From positions 1 through 40,801 of the forward strand of contig CALXLO010000008.1 of assembly GCA_944389235.1 (NCBI GenBank): a stretch of DNA of 40,801 nucleotides, in the 5' to 3' direction. Shown in pieces: positions 7,111-16,055 of this stretch. Both the position numbers and the translations under genes were made by a program. Numbering within the stretch: the stretch's first letter is position 1; each line of letters begins with the position of its first letter. The notes under the pieces are model-generated. The model was not told the origin of the DNA. It saw only the letters and a program-made list of their open reading frames with translations, and searched no databases. The DNA is from an uncultured Alphaproteobacteria bacterium. Lineage in GTDB: Bacteria > Pseudomonadota > Alphaproteobacteria > Rs-D84.

Positions 7111-8112
7111 TTACTGTATCAATTTACCAATTGTTATGGCGGTATCACACATGCGGTTTGAAAAGCCCCATTCATTATCATACCATGCCGTAACATGAAC
7201 CAATTTGTCGCCCAAAACGCGGGTTTGAGACGCATCAAATATTGAACTGTGTGCGTCGCCTTTGAAATCAACAGAAACCAAAGGTTTATCATTATATCCA
7301 AATGTGTTGGATTGGGCCGCACGCATTGCGTCGTTTATTTCATCTGCGGTCGCATCTTTGGTCAGATTTACAACCAATTCGACAACTGATACATCTGGGG
7401 TGGGTACGCGTATTGCCATACCATCCAATTTACCCGCCAGTTTCGGCAGCACCAGTCCGATTGCCTTGGCCGCGCCAGTACTGGTCGGAATCATAGACAA
7501 CCCTGCCGCCCGTGCACGACGGAAATCTTTATGATTTTTATCCAGTAATTGTTGGTCGCCAGTATACGCATGAACAGTTGTCATCCATCCGGATTCAATA
7601 CCAAATTTATCGTCCAGAATCTGGGCAACTGGTGCCAAGCAATTTGTTGTGCATGATGCGTTTGATACGATTAAATCATCTGGTGTTAATGTATCTTGGT
7701 TAACACCAAATACGATTGTTTTATCTGCCCCGGTTGATGGCGCAGAAACCAATACACGCCGTGCCCCACAATCCAGATGTACGCGTGCCTTGTCCGCAGC
7801 AGTAAATATACCTGTGCATTCCATAACAACATCGATATTCAGTTCGCGCCATGGCAATTTAGTCGGGTCTTTTTCAGCAATACATTTTATTTTTTGATTA
7901 CCAACGATTATATATTCGCCATCCAATTGAACATCCATTGGTAGTTTTCCATGAACAGAATCATACTGTAATAGATACGCATTTTGTTCGGCTGGTGCCA
8001 GGTCGTTTACAGCGACAAATTCAATATCATCGCGACCAGACATTAATGCAGCACGCAATACCAAGCGGCCGATGCGACCGAATCCGTTAATAGCAACTCT
8101 TACTTTTGACAT
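7111..8112 (-). CDS. gapA: glyceraldehyde-3-phosphate dehydrogenase, type I
   Basis: This 333-residue protein of usual length catalyses NAD(P)-dependent phosphorylation and oxidation of glyceraldehyde 3-phosphate in glycolysis/gluconeogenesis, in the cytoplasm. The Rossmann motif INGFGRIGR is at the N-terminus. The catalytic Cys is in SNASCTTNCLAPV near residue 153, and the catalytic His follows in TTVHAYTGDQ. The C-terminal WYDNEWGFSNRM motif is intact. An AGGAAG SD precedes ATG. It stands alone, with its own terminator. Confidence 0.97.
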   Translation of the reverse strand: MSKVRVAINGFGRIGRLVLRAALMSGRDDIEFVAVNDLAPAEQNAYLLQYDSVHGKLPMDVQLDGEYIIVGNQKIKCIAEKDPTKLPWRELNIDVVMECTGIFTAADKARVHLDCGARRVLVSAPSTGADKTIVFGVNQDTLTPDDLIVSNASCTTNCLAPVAQILDDKFGIESGWMTTVHAYTGDQQLLDKNHKDFRRARAAGLSMIPTSTGAAKAIGLVLPKLAGKLDGMAIRVPTPDVSVVELVVNLTKDATADEINDAMRAAQSNTFGYNDKPLVSVDFKGDAHSSIFDASQTRVLGDKLVHVTAWYDNEWGFSNRMCDTAITIGKLIQ

Positions 8113-8211
8113 TTTATACTTCCTTTCTATATTTGTTTTATTGGACGGGGATATTTTATCACTGTGGCGAAATAGTGCAATCTGAAAATTTATTTTGGTT
8201 TTGTGGGCGAC

Positions 8212-8239
8212 TTGAATTTCTGGTTTGATAGTTTATAAT
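8212..8239 (+). promoter_or_regulatory. promoter of miaA, predicted leaderless
   Basis: TTGAAT (8212-8217), 16-nt spacer, TATAAT (8234-8239). The miaA ATG begins 8 nt after the -10 box, where the transcript should start, and no SD is possible. Confidence 0.65.
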
Positions 8240-8247
8240 TGCGGAAA

Positions 8248-9111
8248 ATGACGGAAAAGTATGAATCTTATATAATCACAGGTCCGACGGCATCGGGCAA
8301 GTCTGCATACGCACATAATTTAGCGCGCAAATTACACGGGGCTATTATAAATTGCGACAGCGTGCAGATTTATCGTGGAATTGAAAATATTTCGGCCAGT
8401 CCTTTTGCCGGTCGCCCGTTATCTGACGAAATAGACGGTGTGCCGTATCGTTTGTTTTCTGTATTGCCGTTGTCGGAACAAATCAGTGTTGCAGACTATC
8501 TGAATATGGCACGGCGTGAATATGATAATGCCAAAAGTGCTGGGTATACGCCAATATTTGTTGGTGGTACAGGGTATTATATAAACGCGATTATAAATGG
8601 TATTTCACCCATGCCAGATATATCGCACGAAAACCGTTGTCGTGCGCGTGAAATGGTGGCATCTGATATAGATGCTGCGCGTAAAGTTTTACCGCCAGAA
8701 TTTACAGCAACTGACCCGCAACGGGTTGCACGCGCAATAGAAGTTTTTTTAGAAACTGGTCGTCATCTGTCAGAATGGCAAACAATGCCACGCAGTGGCG
8801 CAATTACACCAACACCATTCAAGATTTTAATTAATCCGCCCACAGATGTTGTTCGTGCGCGAATTGAATCGCGCATTCCGGAAATGTTGCGTGGTGGCGC
8901 GATGGATGAAGCATGCGCGATAATTGCGTCAAACTGGGATGTTCGTCGTGCGATTGGCGCGGCGCAATTATGTGCGCTGGTGCGCGGTGAAATTACGATG
9001 GATGAATGTGTACGCGATTGGATTACAAAAACAAATCAGTATGCTAAACGGCAGCGCACTTGGTTTCGTACCCAGTTCGCTGCCGATGAAGTAATAAATC
9101 ATGCGATTTAA
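8248..9111 (+). CDS. miaA: tRNA dimethylallyltransferase
   Basis: This enzyme transfers a dimethylallyl group to N6 of A37 in tRNAs reading UNN codons. Seen are the P-loop GPTASGKS, the substrate motif INCDSVQIYRG, GGTGYYI, RVARAIEVFLETG and the C-terminal TNQYAKRQRTWFR tRNA-binding motif. The length of 287 residues is on the short side but complete. An in-frame TTG at 8239 exists, but it lies inside the -10 box, so ATG 8248 is preferred. It converges with the next gene, whose stop codon directly adjoins. Confidence 0.95.
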   Translation: MTEKYESYIITGPTASGKSAYAHNLARKLHGAIINCDSVQIYRGIENISASPFAGRPLSDEIDGVPYRLFSVLPLSEQISVADYLNMARREYDNAKSAGYTPIFVGGTGYYINAIINGISPMPDISHENRCRAREMVASDIDAARKVLPPEFTATDPQRVARAIEVFLETGRHLSEWQTMPRSGAITPTPFKILINPPTDVVRARIESRIPEMLRGGAMDEACAIIASNWDVRRAIGAAQLCALVRGEITMDECVRDWITKTNQYAKRQRTWFRTQFAADEVINHAI

Positions 9112-9663
9112 TTATCGTTGATATTTGTTTTGTCCACGCATGGTGATATAGCGCTTTTGTGCTTCGCTGAAATTTTTAGCTTGGTCTTTGACATCAATTT
9201 GACCTATGCGCTTTCTGATTCTTTTGTGGGTTTCTGTTTTATTAGGGCGATTTAATTTTTCTTCGTGTGCTTGATTTTGCGCCTGGATATTGGCAATCAG
9301 ATAACGAATGTGATTTGCTTTTTCAAATAATTCAGATTCCATTGCCTGGGCAGCTTGGCGGCGGGTTTCAAATTTATTACTGTGGACAGTGTACCCAGAC
9401 AGATAGTCTGCCATGCCTTTTGTTAATTTTTTAATAAATTTCAGTTGTTTTGTTTTTACATTGATAAAAACAAATTGATTTGTTTTTTGTATTAACATCT
9501 GTTCCAAGTTCGCGTCGTATGGAATAATATCGCGCCATTTATCACCAAATACATCAGCGTTTGCATAATTAACAGTCGACAGTTTAATTGCTTCGCGTAT
9601 AATCTCGGACTTGAAGGCACGAAATAAACGCACAGCTTCGGCGCGTTCTTGTTCTTTGTTCAT
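9112..9663 (-). CDS. hypothetical charged helical protein
   Basis: I do not recognise this 183-residue protein. It is rich in Lys, Glu and Gln and looks mostly helical, with no signal peptide or membrane segment; residues 115-175 (ELFEKANHIRYLIANIQAQN onward) could form a coiled coil. The basic C-terminus (HKRIRKRIGQ) suggests nucleic-acid or membrane contact. GGAG lies upstream of ATG. It is convergent with miaA and has no obvious operon partner. Confidence 0.7.
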   Translation of the reverse strand: MNKEQERAEAVRLFRAFKSEIIREAIKLSTVNYANADVFGDKWRDIIPYDANLEQMLIQKTNQFVFINVKTKQLKFIKKLTKGMADYLSGYTVHSNKFETRRQAAQAMESELFEKANHIRYLIANIQAQNQAHEEKLNRPNKTETHKRIRKRIGQIDVKDQAKNFSEAQKRYITMRGQNKYQR

Positions 9664-9856
9664 CAGAAAACTCCATTGTGTTGTATAATAATATTATGGC
9701 ACAAAATTATAAATTTGTCAATATTTTTATCACAAAGTAAACGGCAAACTATGGTTAAATGCGATAAAAATACAGTGTTTCAAAAAAATTATTTTCCGGG
9801 TGTTATCATGCACAAATGATATTGAAAAAATGGAAAAAAGCAGGTATTTTATAATC

Positions 9857-12064
9857 ATGTTTAATGCGGGCGATATCGTCAAAGTTTTAATACCAAATGT
9901 TGCAAATTCTGGATATGATTACCGGCTGACTGCGCCGGCAGAATTGGGCAGTTTTGTTCGTGTAAATGTTATGGCGCGTTCGTATATCGGCGTTGTTTTT
10001 GGGGTGGGGGACAGTGGTTTGCCACCAGAAAAAATAAAAAACACCACAGATGTTTTTGCAGCGCACTTATCTGTCGCGGATTTACAGTGGATTCAGAAAA
10101 TGTCTGAATGGACACTGATGACACCGGGCGCAGTTTTGCGACTGATTGTGAATGTACCAGACGCATTTTCGCCACCGCGGCAAGAACAATTATATGAATA
10201 CAATTTTAATACATCTGCCCGTATGACATCTGCCCGCCAGGCAGTTGCTGATGCATTTGCGTCAAATGATAATGATTCAATGTCTGCATCAGACATTCAA
10301 AATATTGCGCATGTTAGTGGCGCTGTTGTTCGAACGATGATTCAGCATGGAATTTTGATTCCGCGAAATGTGCGCATTTGCGATGCAGATTTTTCACAAT
10401 ATAAATATCACGATACTGGTGTTGTTTGCCTGAATACAGAACAGGCAGCCGCCGCAAATGAAATTGGTACATCAATCGCCCATGGTGGATTTTCTGTATT
10501 TTTATTGGACGGCATTACCGGCAGTGGTAAAACCCAGGTTTATTTTGATGCGGCTTGGCGCGCATACAGTCGTGGCGCGTCTGTTTTATTAATGATGCCA
10601 GAAATCGCGTTAACTGCGCAATTTATGTCGCGATATGAACATCGCTTTGGCGCACCCCCAGTTGTATGGCACAGCAATTTAACCGCGTCGCGTCGTCGTC
10701 AAATTTGGCGCGGTGTTTTACGCGGTGAAATTCGTATGGTTGTCGGTACGCGCAGCGCGCTGTTTTTACCGTGGCAAAATTTAGGATTGATTGTCGTTGA
10801 CGAAGAACATGATACATCTTATAAGCAAGAAGATATGGGAAATTATCATGCGCGTGATATGGCGGTTTTGCGTGCAAAAATTGCTGGTTTTCCAATTGTG
10901 TTGGCCAGTGCAACCCCATCCGCAGAAACATTGCAAAATGTGTCAGACGGAAAATATCGCCGATTGCGCTTAGTATCACGGTTTGGTGGTGCGACTTTAC
11001 CAACAATTGAAACGATTGATATGCGGCAAAATCGGCCAGAATCATATTCTGTTGATGGGGATTCTGATGATGCGCCACGGCGGTCGGGATATTTATCACC
11101 GATTCTGTGCGATGCAATTCGTCAGACCTTGGGTGATGGACATCAAGTAATGTTATTTATCAATCGTCGTGGGTTTGCGCCGATTGTGCAATGTAAACAG
11201 TGCGGTTGGGTTGCCCAGTGCCCTGATTGCAGTGTCGGAATGACATACCATAAACAAATGGGCAAATTAATGTGTCATATTTGTGGTCGCGCCGCGCCAA
11301 TGCCATCGAAATGCCCAGATTGTGGAAATGAAGTATCTTGTCGTGGGGCAGGGCTGGAAAAAATCCAAGAAGAAATATCTGCAAAATTTCCGTCTGCGCG
11401 TACAGCATTGGTATCCAGTGATACAATTTCATCGCGCCAGGCACTGGAACGTTTGGTGCATAAAATGGAATCTGGCGATATAGACATAATTATTGGTACA
11501 CAAATTTTGGCCAAAGGTCATCATTTTCCAAATCTGACTTTGGTCGGCGCAGTTGATGCAGATATGGGATTATTTGGTACAGATTTTCGTGCGGCTGAAC
11601 ATACTTTTCAACAATTGTTCCAGGTTGCTGGTCGTGCGGGTCGTGGTGATGCGCCGGGGCGGGTATTGCTGCAAACATATCAGCCGGAACATCCTGTGTT
11701 GCAAGCAATATGCAGCAGCAATCGTGATGCGTTTATGGAATCTGATATGAATGCGCGCCGTGCAGCAGGCATGCCACCATACGGACAATTAATCGCAATA
11801 ATTGTTGAATCACAGAAAGAACAAGTATTGCAAAAATTCTGTTCTGATATGGCGGCATGCGCACCAGTCGCAGATGGTGTAAAAATTATGGGACCGATTA
11901 TTGCCCAGGTTTATCAAATTCGTAATTGGTATCGTATGCGTTTTTTGGTTGCTGGTGGTGCGCGGGCAATGCTGCAACCGTTGGTTGCGCGTTGGATGGC
12001 AAAGTTGCGCGTGCCGGCAAATGTACGCGTTAAAATTGATGTTAATCCCCAGAATTTTTCATAA
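9857..12064 (+). CDS. priA: primosomal replication protein N' (PriA helicase)
   Basis: PriA recognises stalled forks and reloads the replicative helicase. The protein has an N-terminal 3'-end-binding domain, then a Walker A GITGSGKTQVYFD, DEEH box (VVDEEHDTSYKQ) and helicase motifs GTQILAKGHHF and VAGRAGRGD. The zinc module has four C-x2-C pairs (CKQCGW, CPDCSV, CHICGR, CPDCGN). ATG 9857 (MFNAGDIVKVLIP) fits the family start. In-frame ATG 9830 and GTG 9800 are alternatives that add 9 or 19 residues unlike other PriA proteins. The partner helicase gene dnaB is also in this window. Confidence 0.95.
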   Translation: MFNAGDIVKVLIPNVANSGYDYRLTAPAELGSFVRVNVMARSYIGVVFGVGDSGLPPEKIKNTTDVFAAHLSVADLQWIQKMSEWTLMTPGAVLRLIVNVPDAFSPPRQEQLYEYNFNTSARMTSARQAVADAFASNDNDSMSASDIQNIAHVSGAVVRTMIQHGILIPRNVRICDADFSQYKYHDTGVVCLNTEQAAAANEIGTSIAHGGFSVFLLDGITGSGKTQVYFDAAWRAYSRGASVLLMMPEIALTAQFMSRYEHRFGAPPVVWHSNLTASRRRQIWRGVLRGEIRMVVGTRSALFLPWQNLGLIVVDEEHDTSYKQEDMGNYHARDMAVLRAKIAGFPIVLASATPSAETLQNVSDGKYRRLRLVSRFGGATLPTIETIDMRQNRPESYSVDGDSDDAPRRSGYLSPILCDAIRQTLGDGHQVMLFINRRGFAPIVQCKQCGWVAQCPDCSVGMTYHKQMGKLMCHICGRAAPMPSKCPDCGNEVSCRGAGLEKIQEEISAKFPSARTALVSSDTISSRQALERLVHKMESGDIDIIIGTQILAKGHHFPNLTLVGAVDADMGLFGTDFRAAEHTFQQLFQVAGRAGRGDAPGRVLLQTYQPEHPVLQAICSSNRDAFMESDMNARRAAGMPPYGQLIAIIVESQKEQVLQKFCSDMAACAPVADGVKIMGPIIAQVYQIRNWYRMRFLVAGGARAMLQPLVARWMAKLRVPANVRVKIDVNPQNFS

Positions 12065-12077
12065 TGATATAAAGAAA

Positions 12078-12101
12078 AGGGGCCCATGCGGGTCCCATTT
12101 C
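12078..12101. terminator. hairpin between priA and the convergent small gene
   Basis: A G/C-rich hairpin (GGGACCC and GGGCCCC blocks) is followed on the minus strand by TTTTCTTT and on the plus strand by a weaker T-rich stretch. It probably serves both genes. Confidence 0.5.
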
Positions 12102-12314
12102 TTATCTTGTCTTTTGCTGTTTAACAAACTTGCGTTTGATTGCGTATAGTATATTTGCGATAATATCTGTAATACCAAAATAGTTTAATAAGTCTGTTTC
12201 ACGCTGTTCCGCATCATGCAATTTATCTGAATCATATTTACGCAGTTGTTTATCCAGACGCGGATTATAAATGCGTTGTGTATTATCAGACATTGATAAA
12301 GGTTCTTGTGTCAT
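12102..12314 (-). CDS. small hypothetical protein
   Basis: The product is 70 residues, or 63 if it starts at the inner ATG at 12293 (MSDNTQ). The N-terminal half is charged and the C-terminal half has an amphipathic or membrane-touching segment (GITDIIANILYAIK) before a basic tail (KRKFVKQQKTR). GAGGT lies before the first ATG. The family is unrecognised. It lies downstream of the VirB11-like gene on the same strand. Confidence 0.55.
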   Translation of the reverse strand: MTQEPLSMSDNTQRIYNPRLDKQLRKYDSDKLHDAEQRETDLLNYFGITDIIANILYAIKRKFVKQQKTR

Positions 12315-12370
12315 GATATAACCTCTTGCTTAATCATGAACGTGGAAATTATATCGCGTTCAAGTATTTA

Positions 12371-13330
12371 TTATACCACTTCTGTTACGGCGCGCAAGGC
12401 CCCATCGCGAGATAATTGTACAACGCGGATTTTCTTTTTCATTTCTGCAATTAAATCAGTTCTGTCGTATGCCGGTTGGGTATGTAATATCCGGTCAGCA
12501 AACGCCGCATACGCCGCATCTGCACTTTCTGCATGAATGGTTGTATAAAAGTGGTCGTGTCCAGTCCCCAACATTTCCCATAACACAGCAGCATTATCGG
12601 TCGAAATTTCGCCACCGATTATAACATCTGGGGTCATGCGAACGACCAAGTCCAACAGTCTTGCATAATTAAATTCGTTTGTTTGTTCTGTACGCGACAA
12701 CACAAAGTGTACCCGATTTAGTTGCGGAACGCGGATTTCGCGTGCATCTTCGACCGTTATAACCCGACTGTTTTTATCAATCAGTGTTAACATGTGGTTC
12801 AAGAAAGTCGTTTTACCCGTTGCAGTTGCACCACTGATTAGAATCGGGCTGCCGTCGTTAATGGCGGTCATTAATCTGTCGTATGGGTCATCTGGTCGCA
12901 CAGATTCGCGTGGTTTCACTTTTAATAATTTTTGACCGCGTTTCAAATGATAGTTTTCAAAACTGGTATCTGGGGCAGCGGTCCCACGGATGTTTAATGC
13001 AACGCCACCGGTTATATCGCGGTCATCATATTGTACATTTGGTCCTGCGATAGCAGTAAATCTGTGATTACCGGGCAATGTTGCATATACAACCGGCATA
13101 CCATGAATTGGGTCAAATGGGCGTTCATAAATATTTGCCACAGTATGAATCAGGTCAATCAGATACTGTTTGGTCAGGATTTCTGAATTATATGCCACCC
13201 ATGGAACATCGGTACCGTGCAAGCGCAGCCAGACTTCGCCAGCATGATTGATTGCAATTTCTTCTACGAACGATGGCGTATAAAATTCTTGCAACGGTTT
13301 CAGTAAAGATTCTAGTACAACATTTGACAT
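12371..13330 (-). CDS. VirB11-type secretion ATPase, solitary
   Basis: This approximately 319-residue protein is a hexameric traffic ATPase of the VirB11/CpaF family. An N-terminal domain (residues 1-130) precedes the RecA-like core with Walker A GATATGKTTF, the Asp box (ITVEDAREI), Walker B VVRMTPDVIIGGE and the His box (TTIHAES). Such ATPases power type IV secretion or Tad pili. None of the partners (VirB4, VirD4, VirB8-10) is in this window, so they must lie elsewhere if it is functional. ATG 13330 is chosen because a promoter ends 7 nt before it; a TTG at 13366 would lie in the -35 box. Confidence 0.88.
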   Translation of the reverse strand: MSNVVLESLLKPLQEFYTPSFVEEIAINHAGEVWLRLHGTDVPWVAYNSEILTKQYLIDLIHTVANIYERPFDPIHGMPVVYATLPGNHRFTAIAGPNVQYDDRDITGGVALNIRGTAAPDTSFENYHLKRGQKLLKVKPRESVRPDDPYDRLMTAINDGSPILISGATATGKTTFLNHMLTLIDKNSRVITVEDAREIRVPQLNRVHFVLSRTEQTNEFNYARLLDLVVRMTPDVIIGGEISTDNAAVLWEMLGTGHDHFYTTIHAESADAAYAAFADRILHTQPAYDRTDLIAEMKKKIRVVQLSRDGALRAVTEVV

Positions 13331-13337
13331 TGTTTTA

Positions 13338-13366
13338 ATTTTATCATAAATCCTGACTTGAATCAA
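13338..13366 (-). promoter_or_regulatory. promoter of the virB11-like gene, predicted leaderless
   Basis: On the minus strand: TTGATT (13366-13361), 17-nt spacer, TAAAAT (13343-13338), then 7 nt to ATG 13330. No SD can be present. Confidence 0.6.
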
Positions 13367-13409
13367 AAAGGTTTATTTGATAAAATTGAAAAAAAGAGAG
13401 AAATATAAA

Positions 13410-13973
13410 ATGAAAAAATCCTTGCTGATAATGATTTGTTCTGTAATGGCATTGGGGGCGTGCGCGACGGATTCTGATATGCCGTATAATACGACTGACT
13501 TTGCCCAGGGCGGGGCAGACGCGCCGTTATACAATGAACGAACCAGCACTTTTATGCAATCGGATAATCCGTATTCTAATATTGATTCTTATCGGCCAAA
13601 AACTGCCGCGGAAAAAGAAGCCAGCGATAACAAGTGGAATACTGCGCGTATGGAAACGCGTTGGCGTGAATATCGTGGGGCGATGGTTCGTGTTCAAATA
13701 TTGTTGGGTAATACCGATTTGCGTGAAATGCGTTTGCGTTTGATGCAGAATGCAGATGGTATGGATATTGATGGTGATGCCCGCACCGTTTTGGCCAAGG
13801 TTGCCGACTATGAAATGAAACGCGTTTGTGGTCGTAATGCGGACAGTATTGTTATGGTATATGACCGTCCGTCATTTGATGTAATGCGCCCGACACCGTA
13901 TTTTGATTATCGCATCGAAGCCGAAGGGTCAACTATGCGTGAATACGGTTTCAGATGTGTTTATAACAACTAA
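13410..13973 (+). CDS. hypothetical lipoprotein
   Basis: The 187-residue product has signal peptide and lipobox LGAC (Cys at about 18), so it should be lipidated in the envelope. A Pro/Ser/Asn-rich linker follows, then a compact domain of about 100 residues (ARMETRWREYRGAMVRVQIL, VCGRNADSIVMVYDRPSF) ending in Cys-Val-Tyr-Asn-Asn. Two cysteines in the mature domain may form a disulfide. The family is unrecognised. The upstream in-frame start at 13377 adds a Lys-rich segment that would spoil the signal peptide, so ATG 13410 is used. The FKBP gene follows 27 nt later on the same strand. Confidence 0.7.
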   Translation: MKKSLLIMICSVMALGACATDSDMPYNTTDFAQGGADAPLYNERTSTFMQSDNPYSNIDSYRPKTAAEKEASDNKWNTARMETRWREYRGAMVRVQILLGNTDLREMRLRLMQNADGMDIDGDARTVLAKVADYEMKRVCGRNADSIVMVYDRPSFDVMRPTPYFDYRIEAEGSTMREYGFRCVYNN

Positions 13974-14000
13974 CCAAATAAAAATAAGGGGGGACAGCTG

Positions 14001-14330
14001 ATGAAGAAACTGATGTCTGTGGTCGCACTGTGTGGTGCAATGTTTTTAACTGCGTGTGACAGCAATGCCGGCGCACAAAATGGTGATACTGTGATAATTG
14101 ATTTTGCAGGGTACAAAGACGGCGTTGCGTTTGATGGTGGAACTGCGACGAATTTTCCATTGGTCTTGGGCAGCGGTCAGTTTGTTCCCGGGTTCGAAGA
14201 ACAGTTAATTGGTATGGAAAAGGGCGAAACCCGTGATATTAATATAACATTTCCCGAAAATTATTATCCAGAATTGGCGGGACAATCCGTCATCTTTACC
14301 GTAACGGTAAATGATATCGTGAAAGAATAA
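14001..14330 (+). CDS. FKBP-type peptidyl-prolyl isomerase lipoprotein
   Basis: The product has 109 residues with lipobox LTAC (Cys at about 19) and one FKBP domain: GDTVIIDFAGYKDGVAFDGG, then LVLGSGQFVPGFEEQLIGM, then F.ENYYPELAGQSVIFTVTVND. The pattern resembles the FKBP domain of trigger factor. It should help fold exported proteins in the periplasm. The SD AGGGGGG is strong. It forms a likely two-gene operon with the preceding lipoprotein. Confidence 0.88.
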   Translation: MKKLMSVVALCGAMFLTACDSNAGAQNGDTVIIDFAGYKDGVAFDGGTATNFPLVLGSGQFVPGFEEQLIGMEKGETRDINITFPENYYPELAGQSVIFTVTVNDIVKE

Positions 14331-14331
14331 T

Positions 14332-14359
14332 AAAAAATCCCGCATCCGCGGGATTTTTT
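14332..14359. terminator. bidirectional terminator between FKBP gene and lpxI
   Basis: ATCCCGC (14337-14343) pairs with GCGGGAT (14348-14354) around a 4-nt loop, with an A-run before and a T-run after. Confidence 0.8.
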
Positions 14360-15176
14360 ATATTGCGGTGATAAATATTTTTAATTCATTGGCGCGTTTT
14401 ATTACTGCGTCTTTATCTACGACAAAGCATGTTTTTGCGTTTACGACAATCCCACGCAATTTTGCCGCCGCAACAGCGTTTACAGTGTCAACCCCAATTG
14501 CCGGAATATCAATGCGTAAATCTTGACCAGGCTTGGTCATTTTTGCAAATATGCCACTTGGTTTTTTGTGATTGCAACGCATTGCAACAACCCGTTCTAA
14601 CATTTTCGCGGTGCCTTCGGCAGCTTCGACCGCGATTACTTGTTTATCAACAACAACAGACGCACCAATATCTGCCGCGCCGATTATATGTGATACATCA
14701 ATTGCGCGTTCAATATCGCGTTTATCACGGGCGGTGGGTTTTGTTTTGGTTTGTACGCCCGGTGTCTGGAAAGTTAATTCCGGTGCTGCGTCTTGGGCGG
14801 CAATAATTTCAAATCCGCGCTTTTCCAGTACTTTATTTAATGCCACTGCCATAGAATCGTACCCCCGTTGGTTTTTTATCAGACTTATCAACAGCCCCAA
14901 TGTCCACAAATCTGGTCGAATGTTAGATAAATTCGGATGCCCCAGTGCCCCGACAAATGTCACACGATGAATTTTCCGTCGACGCAATTCGCGCACGCCG
15001 CGCCACAGACCGCCCAGTCTGATAACGATATCAGGTTTCAAGCGTGTATCATAAAAATCGCGCAGACCGATTGTATAAACATCCCAGCCATTGCGTCGCA
15101 ATGCGTCGCGCGTAAAGAACGGCAAATCTAATGCGCCAGCGACCAAAGCAATTTTTTTATCTTTATTTTTATTCAT
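14358..15176 (-). CDS. lpxI: UDP-2,3-diacylglucosamine pyrophosphatase LpxI
   Basis: LpxI (former DUF1009) makes lipid X from UDP-2,3-diacylglucosamine in lipid A synthesis, and replaces LpxH in many Alphaproteobacteria. Seen are the N-terminal KIALVAGALDLP, FVGALGHPNLSNIRPD, and the C-terminal KPGQDLRIDIPAIGVDTV that holds the catalytic Asp region. The 272 residues match the usual length. Its presence implies that the organism makes lipid A. A promoter lies directly before ATG and suggests a leaderless mRNA. Confidence 0.92.
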   Translation of the reverse strand: MNKNKDKKIALVAGALDLPFFTRDALRRNGWDVYTIGLRDFYDTRLKPDIVIRLGGLWRGVRELRRRKIHRVTFVGALGHPNLSNIRPDLWTLGLLISLIKNQRGYDSMAVALNKVLEKRGFEIIAAQDAAPELTFQTPGVQTKTKPTARDKRDIERAIDVSHIIGAADIGASVVVDKQVIAVEAAEGTAKMLERVVAMRCNHKKPSGIFAKMTKPGQDLRIDIPAIGVDTVNAVAAAKLRGIVVNAKTCFVVDKDAVIKRANELKIFITAI

Positions 15177-15183
15177 ATTTCAA

Positions 15184-15212
15184 ATGGTACGCGTAAATCG
15201 GGCTGGAATCAA
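15184..15212 (-). promoter_or_regulatory. promoter of lpxI, predicted leaderless
   Basis: On the minus strand: TTGATT (15212-15207), 17-nt spacer, TACCAT (15189-15184), then 7 nt to ATG 15176. Confidence 0.6.
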
Positions 15213-15213
15213 G

Positions 15214-15242
15214 TTTCATTTTATGCTAAAATTTTATATAAT
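15214..15242 (+). promoter_or_regulatory. promoter of the twin barrel operon
   Basis: TTTCAT (15214-15219), 17-nt spacer, TATAAT (15237-15242), 25 nt before ATG 15268. It lies nearly back-to-back with the lpxI promoter. Confidence 0.5.
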
Positions 15243-15267
15243 GATAATATAGTCAGGTGCAATAAAT

Positions 15268-16032
15268 ATGAAAAAAATAGCATGTCTGGGGATTTTTACC
15301 GTATTATTGTCTGGTTCGGCGTTTGCCGGATATGATAATGAACAGTTCCGTGCCGAAATTGCCGAAGGCTTGGATTTAGTCGGTGCGCGTGAAAATGTTG
15401 ATGTTGCAGATGTCGCGCCCGGGGAATTGGGTTTAGATGTGTATCAGTCTGCGGATGCGGTACAAAATGATGATATTCAAATGTTTATACCGACATCGTT
15501 ATATCTGCGTGCCGGTGGCGGAATAAATCTGGGGTTTGCAACAGATGATGCGCATGTTGGCGATGTTGGATATACCAGCTGGAACAGTTGGACAACACAA
15601 ATCGGGCTGGGGTGGAATTTATCGTCTTATGTGCGTACGGAAATTGATTTCCAAGAATCAACATTTACATTTGATAAACTGGACAATGCGAACGCATCAT
15701 ATCAAACACTGGGGGCGATGTTGTATTTTGATTTCGCACGCCGATATGTTCAGACCGGTGATATTACCCATCGTCGCGCGTTTGTTCCATTTATGGGGCT
15801 GGGGGTCGCCAGTGGTTTTTACCAGTTTGATGGCACCAATGGTGCAAACGGTTTTGTTATCGCAGCCCCGCGTGCAGTATTGGGCTTTAATGTGATGTTA
15901 AATGATTTGATTGGTATTGACATTATGTATCAGTACCAGATGATGATTGGAAATGGATTCGGTTGGGATGTACGCGCAGGCGGGGTGGATAATATCAGTA
16001 ATGTTATCGCATCGTTCCGGGTTAATTTCTGA
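15268..16032 (+). CDS. outer-membrane beta-barrel protein
   Basis: The 254-residue product has a signal peptide (residues 1-20, ending SAFA). An acidic linker of about 50 residues comes before the barrel strands (LYLRAGGGINLGFATDD, TQIGLGWNLSSYVRTEIDF, PFMGLGVASGFYQF, IGIDIMYQYQMMIG), and the C-terminus is SFRVNF, ending in Phe. It resembles Opa/Omp25-like 8-stranded barrels. The next barrel gene follows at once, and both end in VNF, so they are likely paralogues cotranscribed from one promoter. Confidence 0.85.
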   Translation: MKKIACLGIFTVLLSGSAFAGYDNEQFRAEIAEGLDLVGARENVDVADVAPGELGLDVYQSADAVQNDDIQMFIPTSLYLRAGGGINLGFATDDAHVGDVGYTSWNSWTTQIGLGWNLSSYVRTEIDFQESTFTFDKLDNANASYQTLGAMLYFDFARRYVQTGDITHRRAFVPFMGLGVASGFYQFDGTNGANGFVIAAPRAVLGFNVMLNDLIGIDIMYQYQMMIGNGFGWDVRAGGVDNISNVIASFRVNF

Positions 16033-16055
16033 TGTATAAAGGACAAGGGCAGAAA

